Shown piece by piece: positions 31,901 to 40,185 of a stretch of DNA of 41,923 nt. Each line of letters opens with the position of its first letter. Within the stretch, counting starts at the first letter, position 1. This DNA comes from DTU036 sp964346475 (lineage in GTDB: Bacteria; Bacillota; Clostridia; Peptostreptococcales; Acidaminobacteraceae): the NCBI GenBank assembly GCA_964346475.1, contig CAYFUM010000010.1, positions 1 to 41,923 on the forward strand, given 5' to 3'. The position numbers were made by a program, and so were the translations under genes. The notes below the pieces were generated by a model. That model was not told where the DNA came from. It ran no database searches and saw nothing but the letters and a program-made list of their open reading frames with translations.

Positions 31901-33615
31901 AACTTTCAATTAATAATGAGGAAATAATAGTTCCCCAGCACACTACAATCATGGAAGCTGCTGAAAAACTAAACATCTTTATTCCCAATCTCTGCTACCT
32001 CAAGGACTTAAATGAGATAGGAGCCTGTAGGGTTTGTGTGGTGGAGGTAGAGGGGGTGAATCGCCTGGTAACTGCCTGTAATAATGCAGTCAGCGAGGGC
32101 ATGGTGGTATATACCAACACTCCCAAGGTCAGGTCTGCCAGGAAGACCAATGTGGAGCTTATCCTCTCCCAGCATGACGCCAGGTGTGCTACCTGCGTTA
32201 GATCTGGCAACTGCTCCCTGCAGGAAATTTCCAATGACCTTGGAATAATTGACAACCCCTATAAAGAAGCCCTAACCCATGCCCAGTGGACGGACAACTT
32301 CCCTCTGGTTAGAAACTATGAAAAGTGTATCAAGTGCATGCGCTGCATTGAGATCTGTGACAAGATCCAGGGACTAAATGTCTGGGATATGTCCAAGACC
32401 GGCTCCAGGACCACTGTGGATGTTTCCCATAACAGGAGGATAGAGGAAGCTGACTGCGCCCTCTGTGGCCAGTGTATAACCCACTGCCCCACTGCAGCTC
32501 TCAGGGAAAGGGATGACACCGATAGGGTCTATGAAGCCCTGGGTGACAAGGACAAGATTACCATAGTCCAGATAGCTCCAGCGGTTAGAGCTGCCTGGGG
32601 TGAGGACCTGGGCCTAGCCAGGGACTTTGCTACAGTAAAAAGGCTGGTTGCAGCCCTAAGAAAGATAGGCTTTGACTATATCTTTGATACAAACTTTGCA
32701 GCTGACCTTACTATAATGGAGGAGGGCAGTGAATTTCTACAGAGACTGGGGGACAAGGACAAGTATTCCTGGCCCATGTTTACCTCCTGCTGCCCAGGCT
32801 GGGTTCGCTTTATAAAGACCCAGTATCCCGACATGGTAAACCAGCTTTCCACAGCCAAGTCTCCCCAGCAGATGTTTGGTGCCATTGCCAAGACCTACTA
32901 TGCCAGGCTTCTTAAGGTGGATCCCGAGAGGATCTTCTCTATATCTATAATGCCCTGTACTGCTAAAAAGTATGAGTCCGAGGTTTCCCTACTCAAGGAT
33001 GCGGGAGCGGGCCAGGATGTGGATGTGGTTCTCACAACCAGGGAGGTTGCCAGGATGATAAGGGCGGAGAAGATAAATCCAAGCCTCCTGGAAGAAGAAG
33101 ACTTTGACACCCCCCTTGGAGAGGGAACAGGAGCTGCTGTAATCTTTGGAGCCACAGGCGGTGTAATGGAGGCTGCCCTAAGAAGTGCCTACTATCTAGT
33201 AAATAATGAAAATCCAGATCCCGACGCCTTTAAGGAGGTCAGGGGAAGGGGAGGCTGGAGGGAGGCAAACTTCCAGCTAGCCGGGAGCAAGCTAAAGGTG
33301 GCCATAGCCAGTGGCCTTGGAAATACCAGGGACCTGATGGAAGCCATAAGAAGGGGAGATGTGGATTATGACTTCGTAGAAATCATGGCCTGCCCTGGAG
33401 GCTGTGCAGGTGGTGGAGGCCAGCCTATAAGGGATGGCAAGGAGCAGGCAGGAGAGAGAGCGGATATTCTCTATGGCCTGGATACCATAAGTAATCTCCG
33501 GTTTTCCCATGAAAATCCATCGGTCATAAGGTGCTATGAGGATTTCCTAGGAGCTCCCCTCTCAGAGAGAAGCCATAGGCTTCTACACACCCACCAGAAG
33601 GACTGGGATCTTTAG
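31894..33615 (+). CDS. hydA: [FeFe] hydrogenase, group A, multi-cluster
   Basis: 573-aa H2-forming or H2-oxidising enzyme. An N-terminal [2Fe-2S] domain (C34, C45, C48, C62) is followed by a His-ligated [4Fe-4S] region (HDARCATCVRSGNCSLQ) and two [4Fe-4S] clusters (CIKCMRCIEIC, CALCGQCITHCP). The H-cluster motifs are all present: L1 TSCCPGW (C299/C300), L2 MPCTAKK (C355) and L3 MACPGGCAGGGGQP (C500/C504), with the small-subunit C-terminus fused. The start is GTG 31894 overlapping the partner gene by 7 bp. No HydE/F/G maturation or HydB/C genes are in the window. Confidence 0.96.
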   Translation: MVKLSINNEEIIVPQHTTIMEAAEKLNIFIPNLCYLKDLNEIGACRVCVVEVEGVNRLVTACNNAVSEGMVVYTNTPKVRSARKTNVELILSQHDARCATCVRSGNCSLQEISNDLGIIDNPYKEALTHAQWTDNFPLVRNYEKCIKCMRCIEICDKIQGLNVWDMSKTGSRTTVDVSHNRRIEEADCALCGQCITHCPTAALRERDDTDRVYEALGDKDKITIVQIAPAVRAAWGEDLGLARDFATVKRLVAALRKIGFDYIFDTNFAADLTIMEEGSEFLQRLGDKDKYSWPMFTSCCPGWVRFIKTQYPDMVNQLSTAKSPQQMFGAIAKTYYARLLKVDPERIFSISIMPCTAKKYESEVSLLKDAGAGQDVDVVLTTREVARMIRAEKINPSLLEEEDFDTPLGEGTGAAVIFGATGGVMEAALRSAYYLVNNENPDPDAFKEVRGRGGWREANFQLAGSKLKVAIASGLGNTRDLMEAIRRGDVDYDFVEIMACPGGCAGGGGQPIRDGKEQAGERADILYGLDTISNLRFSHENPSVIRCYEDFLGAPLSERSHRLLHTHQKDWDL

Positions 33616-33643
33616 GGCAATAAACTTTATAGGGAAGCACACA

Positions 33644-33678
33644 TATAGCTAGCATTAATTTGCTAGCTATACCTTTTT
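33644..33678 (+). terminator. Intrinsic terminator of the hydrogenase operon
   Basis: TATAGCTAGCA / TGCTAGCTATA (11 bp) with a TTAATT loop followed by CCTTTTT. Confidence 0.88.
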
Positions 33679-33700
33679 AAGATAAGATTATTATATCCTT

Positions 33701-33728
33701 TTGCAAATTGGGCTAGTCTCTATATAAG
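33701..33728 (+). promoter_or_regulatory. Promoter upstream of the amidohydrolase
   Basis: TTGCAA (33701-33706), a 16-bp spacer and TATAAG (33723-33728). The expected leader of about 125 nt contains a short ORF; I recognised no riboswitch fold. Confidence 0.55.
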
Positions 33729-33779
33729 TGCCTATAGCTGCCTTTGTTTGCCCAGGAATAAAAGAAGGGGGCACGGATA

Positions 33780-33878
33780 GTGGGTTTAGCTTCTATAGAC
33801 TACTTAGTGGAGAAAGGGGGAATCGTGGCTTTTGAAAGCCTTGGACTTTTAGGAGATATCAATGAGTATTTTTATTAA
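33780..33878 (+). CDS. Possible 32-aa leader or coupling peptide
   Basis: A GTG-initiated ORF (VGLASIDYLVEKGGIVAFES and 12 more residues) with AAGGGGG (33765-33771) 8 bp upstream. It ends 17 bp inside the amidohydrolase gene in another frame, so ribosomes finishing it would reach the amidohydrolase SD/start. It may be a real small protein, a regulatory leader or a gene remnant; I recognise no family. Confidence 0.35.
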   Translation: MGLASIDYLVEKGGIVAFESLGLLGDINEYFY

Positions 33879-35082
33879 GGATGTAGTAATTGGGCCAAGT
33901 AATGAGAAAACAAGCCTATTAATTAAGGGGAAAAAAATCCTTGAGATAGGTGGAGAATTAGAAAGTTCCAGCTATCTTATTGATGGTGGGGGTAGGGTTC
34001 TGCTTCCCGGTTTTGTGGATTCCCATATACATTTAGATAAGGCTCTAATTATGGATAGAAAACCCAATAAATCTGGAACCCTAGAGGAAGCACTTAAGGT
34101 GGTATCAGAATTAAAAACTACCTTCACTAGAGAAGATATTGAAAAAAGAGCCAGAGAGGCCCTTGATATGGTTATTTCAAAGGGCACAACATACCTTAGG
34201 ACCCATGCGGAGTTTGATCCCCTGGGTGGTTTTGATGGCTTTGAAATAATCATGAAGCTAAAGAGGGAGTATAGGGATCTAATAGATATGCAGGTAGTGG
34301 CCTTTCCTCAAGAAGGAATAATTAAATCACCTGGAACACTGGAGATGATGCATAGGGCAATGGAAATGGGCGCGGACCTGGTAGGGGGTATCCCTTATAA
34401 TGACACAAATGCTGAGGAGCATATAGATATTCTATTTGAGATAGCCAAAAAATACGATAGAGATTTGGATTTACATCAGGATTTTAAAGATGATTACCAG
34501 GGTCAATCAATTGAATATTTGGCGAGAAAAACCATTGCTGAAGGTTTTCAGGGCAGGGTTTCTGTCGGTCATATGACAAGCCTAGGCGCTATGCCTGATA
34601 AACTACTAGAGCCTATATTAAAACTCATGGCCGAAGCAAAAATAAATGTCATGTCTCTACCTATGACGGATCTACATCTTGGAGGTAGAGGGGATAGGTA
34701 TAATATAAGAAGGGCTCTCGCGCCAATAAGAAAACTAGTAAATGCGGGAGTCAATGTCACCCTAGCAACTAATAATATAAGAAATCCCTTTACCCCCTAT
34801 GGAAATGGCGATCTACTTCAAGTTGCAATGCTTGCTATTGCCGCGGCCCACTTAGGAGGAGATGATGATATCAGTAAGGTGCTTCCTATGATAACAGATA
34901 AGGCCGCCAAAGCGCTAAAACTAGATGACTATGGAATAAAATTAGGTTCCGAAGCGAATCTAGTACTTCTAGACACTTATAAATATCAAGATGTGATCTT
35001 GGACATACCGAGGAGGTTAAAGGTAATTAAGAGCGGAAAAATCATTTATGAATCTTTCACAGAAGAAAGGAAATACTATTAG
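33862..35082 (+). CDS. Cytosine-deaminase-like amidohydrolase (YahJ/CodA superfamily)
   Basis: 406-aa metal-dependent hydrolase acting on a C-N bond of a heterocycle or amide. The fold marks are PGFVDSHIHLDK (H55, H57), DLHQDF (H205), VGHMTSLGAM (H237) and a C-terminal composite-domain strand EANLVLLD. Compared with E. coli CodA from memory, the general acid-base Glu (E217) is replaced by F208 and the metal Asp (D313) by N304 in LATNNIRNPF, so cytosine is unlikely to be the substrate. The start is ATG 33862 with AGGAGA upstream. It faces convergently a PucR-type regulator gene and lies beside FdrA and DUF1116 genes. Confidence 0.85.
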   Translation: MSIFIKDVVIGPSNEKTSLLIKGKKILEIGGELESSSYLIDGGGRVLLPGFVDSHIHLDKALIMDRKPNKSGTLEEALKVVSELKTTFTREDIEKRAREALDMVISKGTTYLRTHAEFDPLGGFDGFEIIMKLKREYRDLIDMQVVAFPQEGIIKSPGTLEMMHRAMEMGADLVGGIPYNDTNAEEHIDILFEIAKKYDRDLDLHQDFKDDYQGQSIEYLARKTIAEGFQGRVSVGHMTSLGAMPDKLLEPILKLMAEAKINVMSLPMTDLHLGGRGDRYNIRRALAPIRKLVNAGVNVTLATNNIRNPFTPYGNGDLLQVAMLAIAAAHLGGDDDISKVLPMITDKAAKALKLDDYGIKLGSEANLVLLDTYKYQDVILDIPRRLKVIKSGKIIYESFTEERKYY

Positions 35083-35203
35083 AAATGGCTGGCTTCCATG
35101 TCTTCTTTTTTAATAGTCTTCCACTGGTGTGAGGCTAGAAAACCCTTCAAGCCCACCACTACAATATAAGCTTCCACAAATCTATTATAACAAGAGCAGT
35201 ATT

Positions 35204-35245
35204 AAAACCTTCTAAGTTCCTAGCCAAGGGTTAGAAGGTTTTACT
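35204..35245. terminator. Terminator between the amidohydrolase and pucR-type genes
   Basis: AAAACCTTCTAA (35204-35215) pairs with TTAGAAGGTTTT (35231-35242), a perfect 12-bp stem with a 15-nt loop, between convergent genes. Confidence 0.8.
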
Positions 35246-35335
35246 TGCCTAAAATCAAAGCAAAATAGAAACTGCTTAATTCCAACTCTAGGATTTATTA
35301 GTAAGAAGTCAAAATACTATTCGAAAAGAGTGTCT

Positions 35336-37024
35336 TTAAAGTTTTAAAAGTCTGTATATTTTAATAGCTAAATGAAGTTTGAGTAAGTCATCAGAATCCT
35401 CTAAATTCACATTCAAAATACTGGAGATTTTCTCGAGTCTATATAGAATTGTATTTCTATGAGTGAACATATGCCTCGATGTTTTGGATATGTTGTAATT
35501 ATGCTCGATCCAGGTACTAAGAGTCAAAATCAAGTCTGTATTATTTTTCTCATCGTATTTGAAGAGGCCTCCAAGGGACTGTTCTAGGAATTTACGCCTT
35601 TTTATTTCATCAATATTTTTTTCTATGAATTGATCAACAACAAAATCATTAAAATGGCGAATTTTTTTCTCTCCTAAACTTTTTTTAGCGAGTCTCAGAG
35701 CTTCAAGAGCTTGATTATAGTAGTAATGCAAATCCATTAGATGATTTGAGATGCCCCCGATTCCAGCAAAAAAATTGGCAGTATCTGTCTTTTCTTCTAA
35801 TGATTTTATAATTTCTACTGAAAACTCCCTCAGTCGTTCACTAGTAAGATTAGGATTTTCTTTAGAGAAACCTAATAATATAATTATTTGTCCCTGGATA
35901 CTTAGACTGTGGATAATAAAGTCAGAGTTATTGCTAGCTTTGTCTAGGTGCTTAAGAATTTCAAGTATTTTTTCATCCTCATATCGCTTTTTATCAATAT
36001 AATTAAGCTCCTCATGGAGATTAAAATCTGCATCTACTATCATCGGTATATAGGATAGATTCATATTTATTCTATGTACTTCGCTAAGATATTTTAGGTT
36101 TTCCTCGTCTTTTATATTTCCCATAAAGAGGTCGTGTAGGAAATCTCTTCTGACCCTATGTTTAGTTCTTTCTAATTCGTTATTTCTTATTCTTTCCAGG
36201 GCAAAAGACATGGTGCTATGCTCTAGCGTTATATAGTCAATGTTGGTCAGCTCGCTACTTGTGTTCCAGACGAGGATGTAGCCATAGTGGATATTTTGAA
36301 TAAATACAGGAACTAGAACGGTATCTATTATTTTCTGGTTTTTAACAAGTTGCCGGGCTAAAGGTTTTTGTAACTGTTCAAAATCTATTGGTAGAGATTC
36401 AATATAGTCTTGGTTAAGGATAGTTTTGTCGATATCCCCATCGACAAACTCGTCTATAGGATATTGATTTTCTTTTATGTCGTAAACATCTATTACTACA
36501 AAGTATTTATCCATGAAAATAACTGGATTTGCAATCATCTTGGCCAGTGACTCGGAAATATTTGATATTCCACCGCCTTTGATTGAAATATCAAAGAAAG
36601 CTTTATGGATATCCAAAGATTTTCTATTCACGATATCATAGTTTTCGGATATTTCCCCTCTGATGATATCCAATATCTTGGAGAAAGACATTCCATAGGG
36701 AAGCTCAATTAAAGGTAGCTTTTTCTCATTGGCTAGTAGGATCATGTTTTCTGGTATTTGTCCTAAATATTGTTTTGGTTTAATGCATAGAGCGGGACAA
36801 TTTATACTAACCAGCTGATTTACAATGTAATCCTGTAGTTCACTGCTGTCTCTAAAAAAATAACCTGAGGTCAGCAATAGTTCTCCGGGGGAAAACCAAT
36901 CCAAGGCATCGGGGTTGTCCATTATATTAGCGCCTGTGATGACGTTATCCAAGCCCTCTATACCAGCTATTATTTTAAACTGGCTAAAGGTAGGTAGTTC
37001 AAGAAATTTTTTAACAGTGAACAT
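35336..37024 (-). CDS. PucR-family transcriptional regulator
   Basis: 562-aa regulator. The N-terminal PucR/purine-catabolism domain (about 1-120) has LELPTFSQFKIIAGIEGLDNVITGANIMDNPD. A middle region of about 300 residues may sense a ligand (GGDEF-like in relatives). The C-terminal PucR helix-turn-helix (about 490-560) contains TLSTWIEHNYNISKTSRHMFTHRNTILYRL. Members usually control purine, allantoin or amino-acid catabolism. GGAGG precedes the ATG. It is divergent from the ankyrin-fdrA-DUF1116 operon and convergent with the amidohydrolase gene, so it is the likely controller of both. Confidence 0.9.
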   Translation of the reverse strand: MFTVKKFLELPTFSQFKIIAGIEGLDNVITGANIMDNPDALDWFSPGELLLTSGYFFRDSSELQDYIVNQLVSINCPALCIKPKQYLGQIPENMILLANEKKLPLIELPYGMSFSKILDIIRGEISENYDIVNRKSLDIHKAFFDISIKGGGISNISESLAKMIANPVIFMDKYFVVIDVYDIKENQYPIDEFVDGDIDKTILNQDYIESLPIDFEQLQKPLARQLVKNQKIIDTVLVPVFIQNIHYGYILVWNTSSELTNIDYITLEHSTMSFALERIRNNELERTKHRVRRDFLHDLFMGNIKDEENLKYLSEVHRINMNLSYIPMIVDADFNLHEELNYIDKKRYEDEKILEILKHLDKASNNSDFIIHSLSIQGQIIILLGFSKENPNLTSERLREFSVEIIKSLEEKTDTANFFAGIGGISNHLMDLHYYYNQALEALRLAKKSLGEKKIRHFNDFVVDQFIEKNIDEIKRRKFLEQSLGGLFKYDEKNNTDLILTLSTWIEHNYNISKTSRHMFTHRNTILYRLEKISSILNVNLEDSDDLLKLHLAIKIYRLLKL

Positions 37025-37380
37025 ATTTCCTCCATAAAATCCTATTTATCTAGATTATATCAAAAACAATCATTTTGTAAATAATATCTAATTTTGATGA
37101 GGTAATTAGTATGAAATATATAAATGTAAGTATGTAAGAAAGAATCGCTTTTGGGATATTAATTGTGTAATTGTAGGTTATATACAATTAAAACAGGGCT
37201 TGTTAGTGGAAAATACATAGTGATTGTTTTCATTGATGAAATTATAATATATAAAAGGGGCCATTTCTATACTTAATGGTGAGGCTAAGAAAGATCCCTG
37301 TGATCTTATATTATATTTAGCGATTAAAAAATAATTTAGAAATGCTTGGTGATGCTGTAGAAAGAGAGTGAGGTTGGCTG
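37025..37380. promoter_or_regulatory. Divergent control region with paired inverted repeats
   Basis: 356 bp. AAAACAATCA (37063-37072) and its inverted copy TGATTGTTTT (37221-37230) lie 148 bp apart, the first inside the pucR promoter spacer and the second beside a TATAAT (37243-37248) facing the ankyrin gene. Between them is a perfect palindrome TAATTGTA-N7-TACAATTA (37168-37190). A short hairpin AAGATC/GATCTT (37291-37307) lies in the expected leader. These are good candidates for regulator binding sites. Confidence 0.55.
37054..37081 (-). promoter_or_regulatory. Promoter of the pucR-type gene
   Basis: On the minus strand TTTACA (37081-37076), a 16-bp spacer and a perfect TATAAT (37059-37054), about 30 bp before the start codon. 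Confidence 0.65.
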
Positions 37381-38610
37381 ATGAGCTATAAATTGCATAG
37401 TGCTGTGAAAAAAAAAGATTTGGAACTATTGAAAACTCTTTTAAATGAAGGAGAAGCTATTGACCAGGGGGATGAAGAAGGAAGAACTCCCCTTATGCTA
37501 TCTGTTCAACAGAAAGATCTAATTATTACTAAATACCTACTGGACAAGGGAGCAGACTTAAACAAAAGGGACAATACTATGCTTAGCCCATGGCTCTATG
37601 CAGGAGCAAACGGATATCATGAAATTCTAGAATTGATGTTAAATTACAATCCTGAATTAAACTCCACCAACCGCTTCGGTGGCACTGTTCTACTACCCAG
37701 CAGTGAAAAGGGTTACTTGAGAACCGTAGAAATCGCTCTGGATGCAGGCGTTCCCGTTAACCATGTAAATGATCTAGGATGGAGTGCTCTTCAGGAGGCC
37801 GTGATACTTGGAAATAATGGGTTTTTATACCGCGATATAATTATTAAGCTACTAGCCCATGGTGCAGACTCTAATATTGTTGACCATGGAGGAAGGACCG
37901 TGAGAGATTGGGCAAAAATTAAAGGTGAAGATGGAATTTTAGAAATTTTGGATGGGAACTTGATTGTCAACTACCAAGAGGCGAGAGAGTATATATCAAA
38001 GGGGGAGTATGAGTTGGCTCTTGATTTCTTGGGGGAGCCAGACTCACTAGAAAAACATTATTTAGTAGGAAGCATTTATTGCTATGAGAAAAAATATGAT
38101 AGGGCCATAAATGTATATAAAAATGCTATAAAACTTGGTGGTGGCTCGCCAGAGTTCTACTTTTATACTGCCAACCTCTATAGAGAGATGGGTAGAGCAG
38201 GGGAAGCTCTCAAAGAATATGATAAAGGGATAAATATGGATCCAGATGACTTTTTCTTTATATATCATAAATCGAATTATCTTAGAGAGCTGGGGGAACA
38301 TCAGGAGGCAGTGAAGCTTATGGATAAACTGCTGGCTTTAGATGAGAATCGATATGACTATTTGTTTCATAAGGCCAATAGTTTGAGAATATTAAAGAGA
38401 CACTCAGAGGCTGTTGGCGCTATGGATAAAGCCTTAAAAATTGATCCAGGCAATCCCCTCTATATTTTTCACAAAGCACAATCATTAATTCTGCTTGGGG
38501 ATTACCAGCAATCACTTGGGCTGTTAAAGGATCTTGTTAAAGATTATAGCTCTAAATTTTATCTTAACGAATTAGAAAATCTTGAGATGATGATCAGGGC
38601 ACAAGCATAG
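37381..38610 (+). CDS. Ankyrin-repeat / TPR-repeat fusion protein (YahD-like N-terminus)
   Basis: 409-aa soluble repeat protein. Residues about 1-195 hold about five ankyrin repeats (for example EGRTPLMLSVQQKDLIITKY, LLDKGADLNKRD, GWSALQEAVILG, LLAHGADSNIVDHGGRTVRDWA). Residues about 200-405 hold about five TPR units with the pattern YxxAxxxYxxAIKL, EALKEYDKGINMDPDD, EAVKLMDKLLALDEN, EAVGAMDKALKIDPGN. There is no signal peptide or membrane segment, so it is a cytoplasmic scaffold or regulator. FdrA follows after 24 bp. From memory E. coli YahD (ankyrin only, about 200 aa) sits in the same order before YahF/YahG; the TPR half is extra here. Confidence 0.85.
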   Translation: MSYKLHSAVKKKDLELLKTLLNEGEAIDQGDEEGRTPLMLSVQQKDLIITKYLLDKGADLNKRDNTMLSPWLYAGANGYHEILELMLNYNPELNSTNRFGGTVLLPSSEKGYLRTVEIALDAGVPVNHVNDLGWSALQEAVILGNNGFLYRDIIIKLLAHGADSNIVDHGGRTVRDWAKIKGEDGILEILDGNLIVNYQEAREYISKGEYELALDFLGEPDSLEKHYLVGSIYCYEKKYDRAINVYKNAIKLGGGSPEFYFYTANLYREMGRAGEALKEYDKGINMDPDDFFFIYHKSNYLRELGEHQEAVKLMDKLLALDENRYDYLFHKANSLRILKRHSEAVGAMDKALKIDPGNPLYIFHKAQSLILLGDYQQSLGLLKDLVKDYSSKFYLNELENLEMMIRAQA

Positions 38611-38634
38611 TGTCTAAAAAAGGAGGGTGTAAAA

Positions 38635-40185
38635 ATGGCTATAAAAACGATTATTAAAAAGAATACCTACTTTGATTCTGTTTCACTGATGACAATATCG
38701 ACAAGGGCCAACCAAATCGAGGGGGTGGAACAGGTAAATATATCTATGGGTACCGCAATGAATAAGGATGTTCTAAAAAACACTGGCCTCTATACTCAAG
38801 AAGTAGAAGGCGCAGGTAACGGCGACGTTATGATAGTTGTTGAAGTAAAAGATGGATATAATATAGAAAAAATTGAGGAAGAAATAGAAGAAGCCTTATT
38901 GAGAAAAGATAATGATGGGGAAAAAACGAGTGAGAGAATATATTCTAGCATAGAGGGAGCTGCAAGGGACAATGACAATTCAAATATTGCAATAATCTCA
39001 GTCCCTGGACAATATGCCTATAGGGAAGCTAGACAGGCCCTAAGAGAAAATCTCCATGTGATGATTTTTAGCGACAATGTAACTATAGAGGAAGAAAAAA
39101 CATTAAAAGAAGAAGCTCATGAAAAGGGGTTATTTATGATGGGGCCAGACTGTGGCACCGCCATCATTAATGGTAAGGGTCTTTGCTTTGCCAACGACGT
39201 CAGAAGAGGAAGAATCGGCATAGTTGCTGCATCAGGTACAGGGGCACAAGAAGTAAGTGTTAGAATAGATGATTTTGGTGGTGGTGTATCTCAGCTGATA
39301 GGAACTGGAGGACGTGATCTATCAGCAGAGATAGGAGGAATCATGATGCTTGATGGAATAAGTGCTCTACTAGCTGATGATGAAACCGACATCATTATAT
39401 TGGTATCAAAACCACCTTCAGAAGAAGTAGCCAAAAAAATATATAAGAAAATTGAGGGAGAGAAAAAACCCTTCGTTGTTTGCTTTATAGGTGGTGATAA
39501 AGAACAAATCGAAAAATCTGGAGCCTACTATGCAAAAACAACTAAGCAGGCTGCCCTCAAGGCGGTTATGCTTTCAGGCGTTCCAGAAGAAGATATTAAT
39601 AAGCGTTCTCTAAATCTTCCTCTGATAGAAGAGGTAAAGAGTAAGCTTCTACCTGAGCAAAAATATGTCAGAGGGCTTTTCGCTGGCGGGACCATCAGTG
39701 AAGAGTTCGCCAATTTACTAGAAGAATATTATGGACCGATTTACAGTAATTTTACAAAGAATCCACAATACAAAATAGGAGGTTCCGATAGTAGCAAAGG
39801 GCATACAGTGCTGGATTTTGGTGATGATGAATTTACTCGCGGAAGAGCCCATCCCATGATCGATCCCACGATAAGGCTGGATAGAATAGTTGAAGAAGCT
39901 AGTGATCCAGAAGTCGGAGTTATTGCTCTTGATATAATTCTTGGGTATGGTGCCCATGAAGATCCTGTAGGTGCTACTTTGCCAGCTATAAAAAAAGCCA
40001 AGGCAATTGCGGAGGCTGGGGGAAGACACATTGAAATTCTAGCCTTTGTCCTTGGTACTCAAAGTGATCCTCAGAATTTTAATAGTCAGGTCGAGAGACT
40101 TATGGCAGAGGGAGTAACTATCTCTAGTAGCAGTGAGAATACTGGTCTTCTTGCAAGAGGATTTGTAGAAAAGGAGGCACAATAA
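38635..40185 (+). CDS. FdrA/YahF-family acyl-CoA synthetase-like protein
   Basis: 516-aa protein related to the succinyl-CoA synthetase alpha chain. Segments seen are YFDSVSLMTISTRA, SVPGQYAYREARQALR, FMMGPDCGTAIINGKGLCFAN, IGIVAASGTGAQEVS, LIGTGGRDLSAEIGG and GRAHPMIDPTIRLDRI. In E. coli the paralogue FdrA (AllF) works with YlbE (DUF1116) and YlbF (DUF2877) in an oxamate carbamoyltransferase, as reported to my knowledge. A strong SD (AAAAAAGGAGGG) precedes ATG. The DUF1116 gene starts immediately after the stop. The exact substrate here is unknown. Confidence 0.9.
   Translation: MAIKTIIKKNTYFDSVSLMTISTRANQIEGVEQVNISMGTAMNKDVLKNTGLYTQEVEGAGNGDVMIVVEVKDGYNIEKIEEEIEEALLRKDNDGEKTSERIYSSIEGAARDNDNSNIAIISVPGQYAYREARQALRENLHVMIFSDNVTIEEEKTLKEEAHEKGLFMMGPDCGTAIINGKGLCFANDVRRGRIGIVAASGTGAQEVSVRIDDFGGGVSQLIGTGGRDLSAEIGGIMMLDGISALLADDETDIIILVSKPPSEEVAKKIYKKIEGEKKPFVVCFIGGDKEQIEKSGAYYAKTTKQAALKAVMLSGVPEEDINKRSLNLPLIEEVKSKLLPEQKYVRGLFAGGTISEEFANLLEEYYGPIYSNFTKNPQYKIGGSDSSKGHTVLDFGDDEFTRGRAHPMIDPTIRLDRIVEEASDPEVGVIALDIILGYGAHEDPVGATLPAIKKAKAIAEAGGRHIEILAFVLGTQSDPQNFNSQVERLMAEGVTISSSSENTGLLARGFVEKEAQ

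Noticed and set aside
33729..33861. Riboswitch in the amidohydrolase leader
   Set aside because: The leader length would allow one, but I could not match it to guanidine, purine, THF or other known folds; a short ORF explains much of it.
37381..38610. Eukaryote-like effector or toxin because of ankyrin repeats
   Set aside because: No signal peptide or toxin domain, and operon linkage to FdrA/DUF1116 fits a YahD-like metabolic role better.
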